Positions 1 through 11,814 of a stretch of DNA of 64,000 bases are shown here, piece after piece; positions within the stretch are counted from its first letter, which is position 1, and each line of letters begins with the position of its first letter. Made by a program: the position numbers and the translations under genes. The DNA is taken from positions 820,375,396 through 820,439,395 of the forward strand of contig NC_081414.1 in assembly GCF_030272615.1 (NCBI RefSeq), given 5' to 3'. Source of the DNA: Cryptomeria japonica (taxonomy: Eukaryota; Streptophyta; Pinopsida; Cupressales; Cupressaceae). Under the pieces are notes generated by a model. That model saw nothing but the letters and a program-made list of their open reading frames with translations, was not told the origin of the DNA and searched no databases.

Positions 1-960
1 TGTTCTCAAAAGACTTCGAATCTGGTAATTTCTACTACTTATCCACCAAAACCTTGATAGTCTTTGCACTATTGTGGATGGACCTGTAACTCATATTCAC
101 AAGTATGATGAGATTATCATCAATCCTTTTCATCTTCACCTCAATCAAACCTTGATGGGACCTTCCTAATAAGTCTTTAAAATATTAACATTCTTCACCA
201 CATTCTCCAAAATACAAAGCATTTTCTTTGCATCCTCAACCAATAGGGTTATTTGCAAGCCCTAAATTATGCATATTCACCTATTCCTCTGGCTCTAACT
301 CCCACCCCTTAAAGCTAGGGAAAAATTACTTAATCCTTTTCGTTTTAGTAAACCCATCCTTTTCATCTTGAGGGGGAGTGGTTTTTCTCTTGCAATTAGA
401 AGGGTAATTGTACTCTATATCCCACTCCTCTTTAGAAAAAACATCATCCTCTGACTCCATCTCCATCTCATCCCCAAACTAAATTATGACCCCTTAGAGA
501 CTTCCAAGGAGGGGAAGACTTTCTCATGGACTTTCACCTTAGAAGATGACAAAAAAGATTTCATATATTTGGGAACAAGTAGGATTAAACCCTCATAAAT
601 AATTGGGTTCATCTCATTCTTCTTATGTTCCTAAATACCAAATTCTAGAGAAGCAAGTAAATAGAAGGAAAAAGACACCTTCTTCTTGTGTTTGAAATGG
701 TTTAGCAATGTAAAATGAAAACCAAAAATAGCTATAAATCTTCCTTTGAGAGTAAAATACTGCATTAATACCTTACATAGCCCAAAGAGGTTTGAGCAAT
801 TTGACCTAGTACTGGCCATTAACCTTCATCACCAACTTATTCTCCTTCTTTCCTTTAAGAAAAATCTGCACTGCAGTTTCAAAAGATTTCCTATCATGAA
901 AATATTTCCTACCTTCTATGAGAAGCCTACAATAAGATTGCAGTTTTTCTAACCCTTATA
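1..960 (-). pseudogene. Degenerate transposon protein remnant
   Basis: The minus strand has short coding-like stretches broken by many stops and frame changes. The clearest lies at about 631-819 and contains the run FYLLASLE; another near 360-480 is lysine- and glutamate-rich. They read like a decayed retroelement protein, and the FYLLASLE region resembles gag-like proteins of plant retroelements as I remember them, but I cannot name the family. No start or end can be fixed, and the sequence may continue past the left edge of the window. Confidence 0.3.
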
Positions 961-1502
961 GAAAATCTTTGATGCTTTAGGGTTTCTGCCATGAAGGTGT
1001 TCTAGGTAAAGTGTTACCCCACCCTTAGAATCTTCTAGACCTTCACATTCTTCACATCATCACAAGTTATAAGATCTTGCCTATTCCTCTCATTACGCAT
1101 AGTGAAAAAAGACAAAATTTTCTTAACTTTAGAATCCTACTCAACCTGTTCAAAATTGACTTCCCTCTTAAACATACCTTTTGGACATTTCAAATAGAAA
1201 CCAAAAATTTAAAATTCCCATAATTTGTTTGGCAATCATGAGTTGGTAGAGTATGAAATGACACTACATTTACCTTTCATCATTAATAAAACTCTCCATC
1301 CAAATATTAATGAGAGCCTCAAGAAAGATACACCAAATAAGAAACATTATATTATCGACTATGAGGAAGATTAAAGTTTATATAATATCTTCAACATTAG
1401 GAGGAAGGGGGGTCATTTCTACTTCAAAGAAATTCTTCTCTCCTCAAGACATCCATGTTAGAAAATGAGTCCACTCAAGCATTCCCCTCCCTAAAAACAT
1501 GG

Positions 1503-1839
1503 TTAAAAAACATCTTCAAATGAACCTATTAGATTAATAGAGTCATTGATAAAAGTTTCAATTGAATAGCTAGCCTTCTGAGATCTCTTCAAGCACTTAA
1601 TTATATTGATGGAATCGTCCTCAATCCACACTTTCCTATAGCTAGGCATCTGCTTTGGCATGGTTATTGGTTTGAATTCCCAAAGGGAGTGCAACCATTG
1701 GTAGAAGCCTACCAAATTCATCTCTCAACACTTTCCCACATCTGCCGAGCCTTGGATTTTCCTTAGCCACCCCATCAAAGTTGATCTTAATACAACTAGG
1801 AGGAGGAATACACCAACAGACACTGTCTCTTGATTTCAA
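1503..1839 (-). pseudogene. RNase H domain remnant of a plant LINE
   Basis: Two overlapping minus-strand frames together look like the RNase H-like domain found at the C-terminus of plant non-LTR retrotransposon polyproteins (RVT_3 type). Frame one (1839 to about 1680) has KINFDGVAKENP, whose Asp fits the first catalytic Asp of FDG, followed by GRCGKVLRDEFGRLL. Frame two (about 1640 to 1503) continues with VWIEDDSINIIKCL, matching the later segment of the fold. A frameshift separates them and no RT domain is visible next to it, so this is a dead fragment. The domain is convincing; the parent element is not identified. Confidence 0.6.
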
Positions 1840-2426
1840 ATTCTCAATAGGCCTAGAGATATAATAGTCTAACCCTTAATTCTTATTAACTTGTCATTCA
1901 TAATCAACCACCATAACATTAGGAGAAATATACTTACAATTAGGAACCACCACATTTACATGATTTTATATTTTCTTTTTCTTTTTCTCTAATTACTTAT
2001 ATCCTTTTTATGCAACCAATTAGAGAGGAACATATATGTCAATAACATTCCTTTTAAGTATCATGTATTTCAACAACACACTCATAGTCATCCTTACATC
2101 AAAAGGAGATTTATCACCTTTTTGCTTAGTCAAAGATTAATACTTTTCACTTAAAGAAAACTTTTTCACTTCTCTTTACTTTATTTTAGATTATTTTAAA
2201 GAAAATTGTAGTTAGTGTCTATTTCAAAGTGTGTGACAGATATTACTCATTGTATACTTTTTTCTTTTATTTCTAAAATTTTGAAGAACTCATCACGAAG
2301 AGTACACATAATCAACGTCCATATTTGTATACTTCAAGCAGATATATATCCTTTGAGTGACACTTAAAAAAAAGATATGTTGATTTCTTTTTACTTTAAA
2401 TTTATCTTCATAATATTTAACATGCA
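1840..2426. other. Non-coding AT-rich DNA
   Basis: No coding pattern, RNA gene or repeat boundary could be recognised here. The last five bases before element A (CATTA, 2427-2431) form its left target-site duplication. Confidence 0.5.
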
Positions 2427-2431
2427 CATTA

Positions 2432-4477
2432 TGTTGGAATCAAGGACCACTGAGAGGGGGGGGGGGTGAATCAGGGTTCTACTAGCAAACAAATTTTCTG
2501 ATTTAATCTTAAACTACTGGAAGCTTATGCAAGAAAGTAAAATATTGAAACACAAGATAATAAACCACAAAATCATAACACTAGGATTTTTACATGGAAA
2601 CCCAAATGGGAAAAAACACAAAGGGATTTGAACCCACAATATTATTCCACTATGGCCAGTAGCAAAACAATATTACAAAAGGGGAATGCATTTGCATTCA
2701 AGTACACTACCTAGAGCTTACAACTCAAGATACAATAATCTGGAAGGCTCACTGCCTTACAAATCATTTACGATGATGAATTAAAATTATTGAACTCCAA
2801 ACTAGCATCAATCAATGCATGAATGTGATGGACTTGAAAAGAACTGAGAGGGGGGGGGGGTGAATCAGTGACACCAAAAATAAAACTACTTCAAACACTA
2901 ATCGACAGATGAACTTAACAAAGCTTTTAAACACAATGCATGCAATCCAAAATGATATAACAACATCCACAAAATGTAAAGCATCCACCATAACACAAGT
3001 GTTTGTACGTGGAAAACCCAAATAGGTAAAAACCATGGTGAGATGGAACTCACAAGTTAACTTTCTGCAGTAATAGATAATTGACCAGTTAAGGTCTACA
3101 AAGTGCTCTGCTAGGAGTAAATCTTGTTAGAGATCCCAAAGCTTGATTAGAAGCTTATACCCTGTTAAAGGTAGTACCCTATTAGGAGTAACCTCGGTGG
3201 AGGATTTCTGAATCCAAACTAATGGATCACCTTGTTAAAGGATTTATACATTGAAGCTTGTTAGAGCTTACCTAGTTAGGGGATTTGATTTTGCTGTAAT
3301 GGTTAGAAAACAACAAGAATGGTTTGATCTATTTTGATAGCACAATACTTGCTTAATCAAATCCTTCTAAACATATTCAACATTTTTCTTCTGCATACTC
3401 TGCAACTTAACTCTTTTTCTTTTCGCACATAACATAACACTTTTCACTGTATCAAATAATTCATTGCGATGTCAATATATAGACCTTAAGATTTCATGTT
3501 GGCCTTAAGAAATCATAACACAATTTTCTAGGTGCAGTGTATCTGGACAAGTGATCATAACTCATCTCAAAAATTGCTGCCAAGCAGTCGGTGCAAGTAA
3601 CTCATCACGAAATGTGGTAACTCATCACAAAATTACCAAATACTGGTTGGAACAATCAAATACCATTTTGAATAAAACATATGAACCGTTGTCCTTAAAT
3701 CTCCGCTTGATCTTCATCTTGATGCCGACTTAGTATAATCACAGTCTGTCTCTTATGCACATACCGTTTGACACAAAGTACCGGTTAGAGATAAACCTCT
3801 TAGTATAACCTCTAACATACTGGTTGACAGAGTAAACAATTGAAGTTACACCGGTAGTCAATATAATCATATGTGCGTGAGAGAGTGTTTCATCAATGAC
3901 AACAAATGATGAATATATTACAATCATCATCATGCCAATGGAATGACTTCCTATTAATGGCAAAAACTCTAACTGTACTACCTCTGCTACTCTTCTATGT
4001 TTTCTGTCTGAGTCTGCTACTAGATAAAGAATATGCATGTGAAATTGCGTCAAAAGGATTTCTCGATCACAACTTGCTCATACCACATCATACCACACAC
4101 CAAAAAGATCTTCTACATCGGACTTATATATCTGCAAACACAAAATAAACAATTATCAAGTCGACCTGTAATGTAACGTGTAATCATGAGTCAGATAGAA
4201 ATAGATCATCAAAAAACATGTGGATCACCCAAATGATGATAAAATGATTTCTATAAGTTGGCTCTATCATCCCATGCACGAATTTGACCACCACAATAAC
4301 CAAAAAGCTTCTGGACAAAAACTGCTCTTCTTAGCTTAAATTATTGGAGCTAGATTACGAGTTACCGGACTACTTCTCCAAAAACTATAGCTACTAGATA
4401 TAATTCTCATGAAGAGTTTCCATCAATGACAACCATAAACCATTAATCAAGAACCGGATGAGTGTTAATTGCCAACA
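2432..4477 (-). repeat. 3' LTR of element A, split by a nested LTR
   Basis: It matches the right LTR along its length except for the insertion at 2826-3940. It starts TGTTGGAATC and ends GCCAACA on the plus strand. It carries a run of eleven G at 2456-2466 followed by TGAATCAG, and the shared block ending ACCCACAA near 2588-2640. The TATA-like TTATATAT near 4120 matches that of the right LTR. Confidence 0.85.
2826..3940 (-). mobile_element. Solo LTR nested in the LTR of element A
   Basis: An interruption of 1115 bp inside A's left LTR, flanked by GAATG at 2821-2825 and 3941-3945. It has the hallmarks of the shared LTR group: ACTGAGA, a run of ten G, GTGAATCAGT (2843-2868), and the block ACGTGGAAAACCC...AAAAACCATGG (about 3006-3056). 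It resembles the copy at 60664-61824, with repeated phrases such as CCTTGTTAAAGG and CTGTTAAAGG. There is no internal region, so it looks like a solo LTR left by recombination. The exact end is uncertain because the right edge does not show a clean CA. Confidence 0.65.
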
Positions 4478-4493
4478 ATCTCTCCCTTTGGCA
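4478..4493 (-). other. Polypurine tract of element A
   Basis: On the minus strand GCCAAAGGGAGAGAT lies directly against the TGTTGG start of the 3' LTR, where plus-strand priming occurs in LTR elements. The adjoining bases (to about 4515) nearly match the same place in element B (24793-24825), including the complement of GGCATTGATGGCAACACT. The stretch from here to 4905 is 3' non-coding sequence. Confidence 0.75.
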
Positions 4494-4905
4494 TTGATGG
4501 CAACACTCATGAAAAATGACTGTTGAAACAACCTGGATACCGGATCAGAATTTCTAAGGCTCCCCCTTAGATAAAAAGATCAAAAACTTGTCATTCATTG
4601 TGCATCTTTCACTCATACTCTCCCCCTTTCACAACAATTCCAAAGTAGGGGTGTTTTCCAAAAACTTATGTACAAGGATATCTAGACACTTTATACACAC
4701 TTGAAGATGTCAACAAAAATGGTCTTCAAAAATCCTAAGTGGGTATCCCACCCATTCTTCAAGTTGTCCAAAACTGTAATGAATGCATTGAAAACATAGG
4801 CATGAATCTCCACATCCTCCAATTCAGTCAATACTGGTTATACCATAGCCTTCATACAATCTACTTTATTACTTAGCATGGTGTCCATCCAGGGGCAATA
4901 AGATT

Positions 4906-7900
4906 CTAGAGTTCACCAACTCTCCTCAAAATTATGCCTTTATGTGCATTGAGGCTCAAGATTTGATCATTTAGAGTCATTAGTTGCCCTTTTATGTTGT
5001 TGGTGAGGGCTACATTAGAATCAAATGACTGAGATATTCTAGCTAGCTTGCCTTGACAAATATTAATCTATTTGTCTATATCAACTGTGAATTTGGGAAA
5101 AATAAGACAAGATTTATATATCTTACCACCTTCAGTCAATGCCTTTGAGATAGTTTGCAAACCTTTGTTTAATATGACTCTGTCATCCTCTATTATCTTT
5201 TGGAATGTTTGCATACAAACCTCCTTAAATCTATCTAATACCCGCTTGGTGATAGACTTCTCCAATGATTCAAAATTGGTATTTACATTATTAATCGACT
5301 ACAATAATTTATCAAAGGGGTTAGAATTGAGATCTAGTTGCAAGTCCAGTACCACCTTTTGCAAAACATCAATAGACATCTGAATAAGCTTTTTATCTTC
5401 ACTTTTAGATTTAACCGGGTCTTGACTGGCTTGGGCTTGAACTGCAGCTACAACCATCCGATTTTCAGCTGGAGACATCTACCCAATATCCAAATGGCCA
5501 TCAAGATTAATCAAAATCTGAGGTAGGAACTTTTTCCCTTTATCCTTTGGAGTTTCAATTACCAGAGTATCAACAATTTTCTCTCCTTTATCCACCTCTT
5601 TTCCCTTGTCTTGCACCTTTGTCTTCTTTGGTTCCTCTTTCTCTACATCATCCCCTTTATCTTGTGTACCGGTGTCACCACTTGGTGCAGTATCATCCCT
5701 TTCAACCTCAGGAACTTTTCCAATATTCCCTTCCACTAGAGGATTCTTACTAATCTTAGCATCAAGAGTTACATTTGGCTAATCTACCAAATGTGTCTCA
5801 ATCTGAGTTTCATCTTTTTGAGAATTTGAGACACCTTCCTATACTTCTGGATGAGAACTGTCTTCCTTTTGAGCGGAATCATTATATAAAGGGTTGTTCT
5901 TTATGATCCTTTTCTATATTTCTTCAGTTTCTTTCCTTCTTCAACTCTACCAATCATTAGCCTGTTTACCCCATTTCTACTCCTGAATTCTTTCTTATTG
6001 GCTTGTTCAATAAGTCTATGTGCTTCTTCTTGAGAGATAAAAGTGTAGACATTTATAAGTTCACGCTCTTTCATCTCTTTATCTACTTTGTTGGCAGTCA
6101 ACCTCCTAACATTAAGAATGTTGTATAGATCCTTTGGGATGCTACATTCCAATTCAATCAAGGATTTATTGAAGTTTTGTAAATACAAAACAACAGCTTG
6201 CTCAAATTTCCTTTTGATCATCCTCAACAAGATTTTCATAATATGCTCCAATATTTTTCAGATTACCATCAACAATAATTTCATCAATCAATTTATTTGT
6301 TGTCAATGGGGGAACAAAGGTATATTTACCTTGCAGATTACCAAATTCAAGGTCTTGATCAAGCTCGTTCCTAAGATTTCTTCCTCTCTTAGGTCTTCCG
6401 ATTAGAGTAGATTCAAATTTAGCCTTCTTGCTCCGTTGAGCTCCACCAAGCTGAGGTTTCCTTTCTACTCTGATAATTTTTTCTTTTACTGCTTCTTCAT
6501 TTGTCTCAGTGTCAGATGCCACTGGAGACACAACAACATAAGTCCTCTTTGGTTTTTCCTTCTACATCAGGAATCCTTTTCCAGGTGATCTTTGACCTAT
6601 AGAAGGCTTCACCAGAGTTGGTGCAAACTTGGTCTCCTAAGGATTTGTCTTGGAAGGAACCAGTTCAGCCTTAGGCTTCTTTGACTCCTACTTGGCTTCC
6701 ATTTGAGCTTTCTTCTCTCTTTATTATTTGAATGCTTCTCTAGTGAATCCCATCTACACAACCACTTCTTCAACCATTTTGGATACCTTTCTTTTTCTTG
6801 TTGGTTGGGTGATCTTCTTATGTAGCTCCATATATTTCTCCCTAAAGGTACTAAATCTAGTCTCTTTGGGGTCCACCAATTTACTTAAGAGATATTGAGC
6901 ATAGACCTCAAAGATTTGGTCATCAACCTCATAATCCATTGGAAAAATCCAAAGTGTCCTGGGCTCTACTGCCTCCATGTGGCATTGGTCCTTGTTGACC
7001 ATGAAACAAATAGAGTTTTCACATTTTTCCATAATCCCCCTAGGGATCCTTTCCCTTTCCTTTATCCTGCCTTGGAAGATCTTGTAGAAGCTCCACAAGG
7101 CGGTTGTCTGATTCTCCTTGTTGCCCAATCTTTGCAAACCTTTCTTGATTTGGGTAGCTACCGACATGTCAAATGCCCATTGAACTTTGCATGTTCTGGG
7201 AATCTGATTAATAAAGTACAATGCCAGATAGATAATCAGTAAACCAAATTTAAATACATGCTTCTTGTCAGATTTAATCTTCTTCAGATTGTTGAGAATC
7301 TCTTCAAGAAATACTGAGCATAGATCATATTGTACATCCTCCTTTGCCATTTGATATGCAACATACATTGTTATACCTGAAATAGAATTTAGTCTACTAG
7401 ACTGGTAGACTTTATATTCAATGATCATAGATGCAAATCTCACATCATGTTCCAAAATATCATCAATTGGCATAGATCTATTGTCAAATTGTAGATCGGT
7501 TACCTTTGTGACAGTTGTGTTTAATACCTTCCTTAGATTAGATTTCCCACTAGTTTGATGCAAGCATGTGACTGCATGAATGGCTTGCTTGGTTATCTTG
7601 TATGGTATGTCTAGCCAAATAAATTCATCATGCACACGACTTAGAATGTATCTCATCCACTCATCTTTGTCGAACAATAGGAAGTGAACAAATTGTGTGA
7701 AACCCTTCCTCTGCAACTGAGCATATTTTGGCTTGGGGTTTCCATCTTTGTCCTGAATATGTCTATTATAAAGTGCCAGGATTGTCTCATTTCCAGTTTC
7801 TTCAACAATGCAGTGAATATAATCTCTCACATAACCAACATGCAGAACTCCATATGGTACAGATGAGAAAGCATCTTTTGGATTATCCTCAACTAACTTA

Positions 7901-7980
7901 AATGGATGTTTCTTAAATTGTGTCCTTTCTCTTTCAGGAACCTCAACTACCAAAGGCATATTAACAGAAAAAGATGTCAT
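4906..7980 (-). pseudogene. Element A ORF2, unknown protein of about 1,000 codons
   Basis: I do not recognise this protein. It opens with ATG at 7980 and stays open for 408 codons (to 6754). The same frame continues past scattered stops to about 6210, moves one frame over for 6251-5901, returns to the first frame, and ends at the TAG at 4906-4908. The N-terminal half is mixed alpha/beta in character, with conserved-looking aromatic runs such as FTQFVHFLLFDKDEWMRYI. The C-terminal half is hydrophilic and rich in Lys and Glu (for example KDKGKKFLPQ and DKGDDVEKEEPKKTK), likely disordered. I see no protease DSG/DTG, integrase HHCC/DDE, RT YVDD or RNase H motif. Its position between the zinc-knuckle ORF and the polypurine tract is where pol normally lies. 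The decay suggests an old copy of a once-functional frame. Confidence 0.7.
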
Positions 7981-8378
7981 TTCGAGAAATTTAAGGTTTA
8001 AAATATGCTTCTGTAAATACCTCTTGTTCCTGATGGATGCACAGTAACCTTTGTCGGATCACCTCAAGCTTTTGATTGCCTTGGAAGTGGTTTTCCTTGC
8101 ACTATTGCTTCAACTCTTTGCTTGCAATATGAGAAATGATTTAGATTTTCTCTTTTTTAACTTTGCTAACCCTAATTTTAAGTTGACATAAATGCATTGT
8201 TAAGGTTCAACCAGATGCCTTTTTCAGCATAATCCATTCAACTGGATTCCAAGATTGGCATGAAGAATTCTGAATTATCATCTCCAAGCATCTACAATCA
8301 ACCTTGATCGATCACAGATCTTTCGAGGGGATTCTACAAGATTGTGCATGAAGATGTGACCCCCTAAGGCCAAATGCC
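7981..8378 (-). other. Spacer between ORF1 and ORF2 of element A
   Basis: About 400 bp with no long frame on the sense strand and frequent stops. It may have been coding once, but I see no recognisable motif. ORF1 ends at the TAA at 8379-8381 and ORF2 starts at 7980. Confidence 0.5.
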
Positions 8379-9530
8379 TTAGTTACCAGATGAAGATCCT
8401 GCATCGAATTCAGGTGCAGATCCACTGTCTGCTTTGGATTCATCTTTTCTAACCCACACCTTCTCATGCTTATCTCTGATCTCTTCTACTTTCGCTTTGT
8501 CTTTCTCATCTGATTTGTCTTTGTTTACCGAAGCATTATTCTTTCTTCTACAATACTTTGCAATGTGACCGGTTTTGTTGCATGCATGATAAACAACATT
8601 TCTTTACATAGGTCTGAAACTCATATGATTTGGTCTCATCCTGCACTGGTTAGAGATATGTCCAAACATCCCACAAGCATAACATCTCTTCTTCTGAAAA
8701 TTATTCATTACTGCTTTGCACATGTTTGACTTGTGACCAAAATTATTGCATATGAACCACTGACCAATAAAGGTAGGACCATTGTTCATATTATTCATTC
8801 CATTATTCATCCTACTTTTGCATTGATTCATCATATGACCAAATTTATTGCAAGTAAAACATCTACTATTGAATTTATGAGCATTAGGTTGTCTTACTAG
8901 AGAATTTTTGCTCTTCTTATGATTGCCTTGTCTAGATCTAGAGGATTCTCCCTTCTCAAATCCAAGTTCTTACATGTCCTTTCCATGTCTCTGGCTTTCC
9001 AACATCTCATCAAGCCTTTCTAAGCTAGTATCGAATTTGCCTTTGTATTCATTTGCAGTAGCAAGTTCATCTCTTAGGGCAGTAATTTGTCTTTCAAGTT
9101 CTTTACCATTATTCCTTGATTGTGTCAACTCAAGCTTCAACTTATCATTCTCATAGGTAAGCCTGAAGCATTCATCTGCTCTTTCCTTCAATGATTGAGT
9201 CAAAATTTCTTCATTCTTCTTCTGGTCTTCAATCTCCTTAGTCATCTTCATCACAATGGATTGCATCTCAATCTTCAATACAACATTCTCTCTAGCAAGC
9301 TTCTCACACTCATCAGCTTTGTCTTGATTTTCCATGCTTTGATCTTATTTCTCCTTCATCTTGTCCATCAACTCTTTCCTCTTGTCTTTTGAAGTGTTGA
9401 CTTGATCTTTCAAATAATTAATGAAGTCTTTAGTTGCATTCAAGTTTCTCTTTAAGGAACTTATTTCATTTCTTGTAGCATCAAGATCTTCAAGTGCCAC
9501 ACAAAGTTGTCTTTGAAAACTGGAATCCAT
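8379..9530 (-). pseudogene. Element A ORF1: coiled-coil and zinc-knuckle gag-like protein
   Basis: One minus-strand frame of about 384 codons from the ATG at 9530 to the TAA at 8379-8381, with in-frame stops near 9347, 8972 and 8606. The first two thirds (about 9530-8970) are predicted coiled coil, with heptad-like stretches such as DELATANEYKGKFDTSLERL. The last third has four CX2CX4HX4C-type units: CFTCNKFGHMMNQC (8820-8861), WFICNNFGHKSNMC (8718-8759, first Cys now Trp), CYACGMFGHISNQC (8643-8684) and YHACNKTGHIAKYC (8551-8592, first Cys now Tyr). Zinc knuckles bind retroelement RNA in Gag, so a Gag-like role in packaging is the natural inference. No standard Gag capsid domain is evident. 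It ends in an Asp/Ser-rich tail. Confidence 0.75.
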
Positions 9531-9598
9531 TGATTCAATCTCTCGGATCTTCCTCAAGTGGTTAGGCTTCCTCAGAGGAACTAGACTCTGATACCAAT
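9531..9598 (-). promoter_or_regulatory. Primer-binding site and leader of element A
   Basis: Immediately inside the 5' LTR the minus strand reads ATTGGTATCAGA (9587-9598), the usual plant Copia site pairing with initiator tRNA-Met. The leader that follows contains CTTGAGGAAGATCC (plus-strand complement 9545-9558). Element B has the same 14 bases at the same place (29435-29448), which ties the two elements together. Confidence 0.8.
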
Positions 9599-10530
9599 TG
9601 TTGGAATCAAAGATCATTGAGAGGGGGGGTGAATCAGTGATCTACCAAGAAACAAATTTTCTAATTTAATTTTAAACCACCAGAAGCTTATGCAAGAAAG
9701 TAAAATGTTGAAACACAAGATAATCAACCACAAAATCATAACACCATGATTTTTACATGGAAACCCAAATGGGAAAAACCACGGTGGGATTTGAACCCAC
9801 AATATTATTCCACTATGGCCAGTAGCAAAACAATATTACAAAATGGGAATGCACATGCATTCAGACACACTGCCTAGAGCTTACAACTCAAGATACAATA
9901 ATCTGGAAGCCTCACTACCTTACAAATAATTTACAATGATGACTTACAATTATTGAACTCCAAAGTAGCATCAATCAATGTCTAGATGAGTTCTATTTAA
10001 GTGTGAAAACTCTAACTGTACCACCTCTACTACTTTGCTCTATTTTTTGTCTCAGTCAGCTACTGGATCAAGAATGTGCACGTGAAACTATGCCAAAAGG
10101 ATTTCTCAATCACAACTCGCTCATACCACATCATACCACACACCAAAATATCTTCTACATCGGTCTTATATAACCACAATCACAAAATAAACAATTATCA
10201 AAGTCAGCCCGTAATGTAACATGTAATCATGAGTCGAATTGAACCAGATCATCAAAACACATTCAGATCACCCAAATTATGATAAAATGATTTCTATAAG
10301 TCGACTCTATCATCCCATGCACGAATCTGACCACCGCAATCACCGGAAAGCTTTCGGACAAAAACTGCTCTTCTTAGCCTGAATTATTGCAGCCAAATTA
10401 CAGGTTACTGGACCACTTCTCCAAAAACTATAGCTACCAGATATAATTCTCATGAAGAGTTGCCATCAATGACAACCCTAAACCATTAATCAAGCATCGA
10501 TATCCACTAGATGAGTGTCAGTTGCCAACA
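9599..10530 (-). repeat. 5' LTR of element A
   Basis: Intact 932-bp LTR. On the plus strand it starts TGTTGGAATC and ends GTTGCCAACA. The U5-end hairpin is at 9612-9642: GATCATTGA and TCAGTGATC around a run of seven G. The second shared block (ACATGGAAACCC...GGGAAAAACCACGGTGGG) is at about 9755-9802. It drives transcription leftward on the minus strand. Confidence 0.85.
10166..10173 (-). promoter_or_regulatory. TATA box candidate in the 5' LTR of A
   Basis: TTATATAA lies in the U3/R part of the LTR, upstream of the shared block in the sense direction. The left LTR has TTATATAT at the matching place near 4120, so the motif is kept in both copies. No transcription start can be proven from sequence. 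Confidence 0.45.
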
Positions 10531-10535
10531 CATCA

Positions 10536-11814
10536 AAGTATGGAAAAAACGTAATAGTGACAATTGCATATATACTCTTGCCCTTTTCTCTTATACTTTT
10601 AGTCTTCTTTGATCAAAGCATCATTTATGTTAAAACAATTCTATGTAGCATATTCTTGTGTAAATTCATCTTATGACATTACTTCATCCTAATTCCATCA
10701 TCAGTTCTCCCTTGAAGTTCATCTCAAACTCTAGATCTACTATCTCCATTGTCGATCAAAATTGTGAGTGTAGAATTGATCCAACTCATTTGTGCAATCA
10801 TAGATCTAAAACTTGAAATATTAAAATAGAAATTAAATATTCTCATCTTCTTCCCACTAGCCATTGTGAGCTAACTTAGTTCATGCTTGCGTTTTATGTC
10901 ATTATATTTAAAGACATCCACCAATTCATTTGAAATCATCAAATAATTAATAGAAAGAATTATCATAGAACATTTATACAAGAACGCCATAGTGACATAA
11001 TTGAAGCATACAACATTGTACATCATCCTAGGGACATTAAGTGTTGTCTTTGATTACTACTTCAAAGTTGTTGAATTCTTTGGCCTAACTCTTGCAATTT
11101 TGAAACAAAATCACAAAAGGTGTTTGTACCATTGCTAATTTCTTATGTTTTAGAGATCATAAGACGAAGGTAACAGATTCCAGCAACCAGATTTCTCATA
11201 TTCATGTAGGTAAAAGTTTACGTCCACAAGCTAGTTCACTTCCATAGCTCTCGAGATCAGGTCCATAGGTTTATATTTGAACTACATCAAAACATAGTCA
11301 ATTAGTACATTTGCTGAAATCCAACTATGTGTTATATCATTTTTTTTCATTTGATCACATTTATAACAAGTGCCACATAGTGGCGAGTACTTGCCTCTTG
11401 ATTTGTAGTTGAAATAGTAATTTTTGTTATAGTTATTGAATTTTTTTATTAATTATATAACTAATATAGTGTTGGACTATGATAAATTACATTTTTTTTG
11501 GTAGATTACCTTCTTGCTATGCTAGGATCAAATATTTGGTTGTTCAATGTCATTTTGTTAGGGAGTAGTTATATATTAGTGATTATTTTACAAATCGTAG
11601 AAGTCTTATAGCGTTTATATCGTGCAAGCATCTAATACTATTAGATGCATGAGTTGTATTTTTTATGTCTATTATACTCTATCATAGTACATGCAAAGTT
11701 TGGGTCACTTTAGATCATTGTTGTGTGACATGAGGGCTTCTCTTAGTGCAACATTAATGTGGCTATAATTATAAAATATTTGGTGAATAGCACATTAACA
11801 GCTATATTTGAATT
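10536..11814. other. Unassigned non-coding DNA
   Basis: No open frame above about 60 codons with a recognisable motif, no RNA gene and no LTR boundary. It may be old repeat sequence decayed beyond recognition. Confidence 0.45.

Larger units (their letters stand above)
2432..10530 (-). mobile_element. Element A: non-autonomous LTR retrotransposon with unknown ORF2
   Basis: A complete LTR element in minus orientation. The left LTR (2432-4477) and right LTR (9599-10530) both run TGTTGG...CCAACA. Flanking pentamers are CATTA (2427-2431) and CATCA (10531-10535), one mismatch apart. Removing the 1115-bp nested insertion leaves a left LTR of 931 bp against 932 bp on the right. A tRNA-Met-type primer site adjoins the right LTR and a polypurine tract adjoins the left one, which fixes the orientation. 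Inside are ORF1 (coiled coils plus zinc knuckles, 8379-9530) and ORF2 (about 1,000 codons, 4906-7980). No protease, integrase, RT or RNase H motif was found in any frame, so it would need enzymes from another element. Confidence 0.85.

Noticed and set aside
2456-2466. Long G-runs taken as sequencing error
   Set aside because: The run recurs in the same context in at least five LTRs, with lengths of seven to eleven; exact length may still be unreliable.
3739-4053. 104-codon minus-strand frame
   Set aside because: It crosses the edge of the nested solo LTR at 3940, so it is a chance frame.
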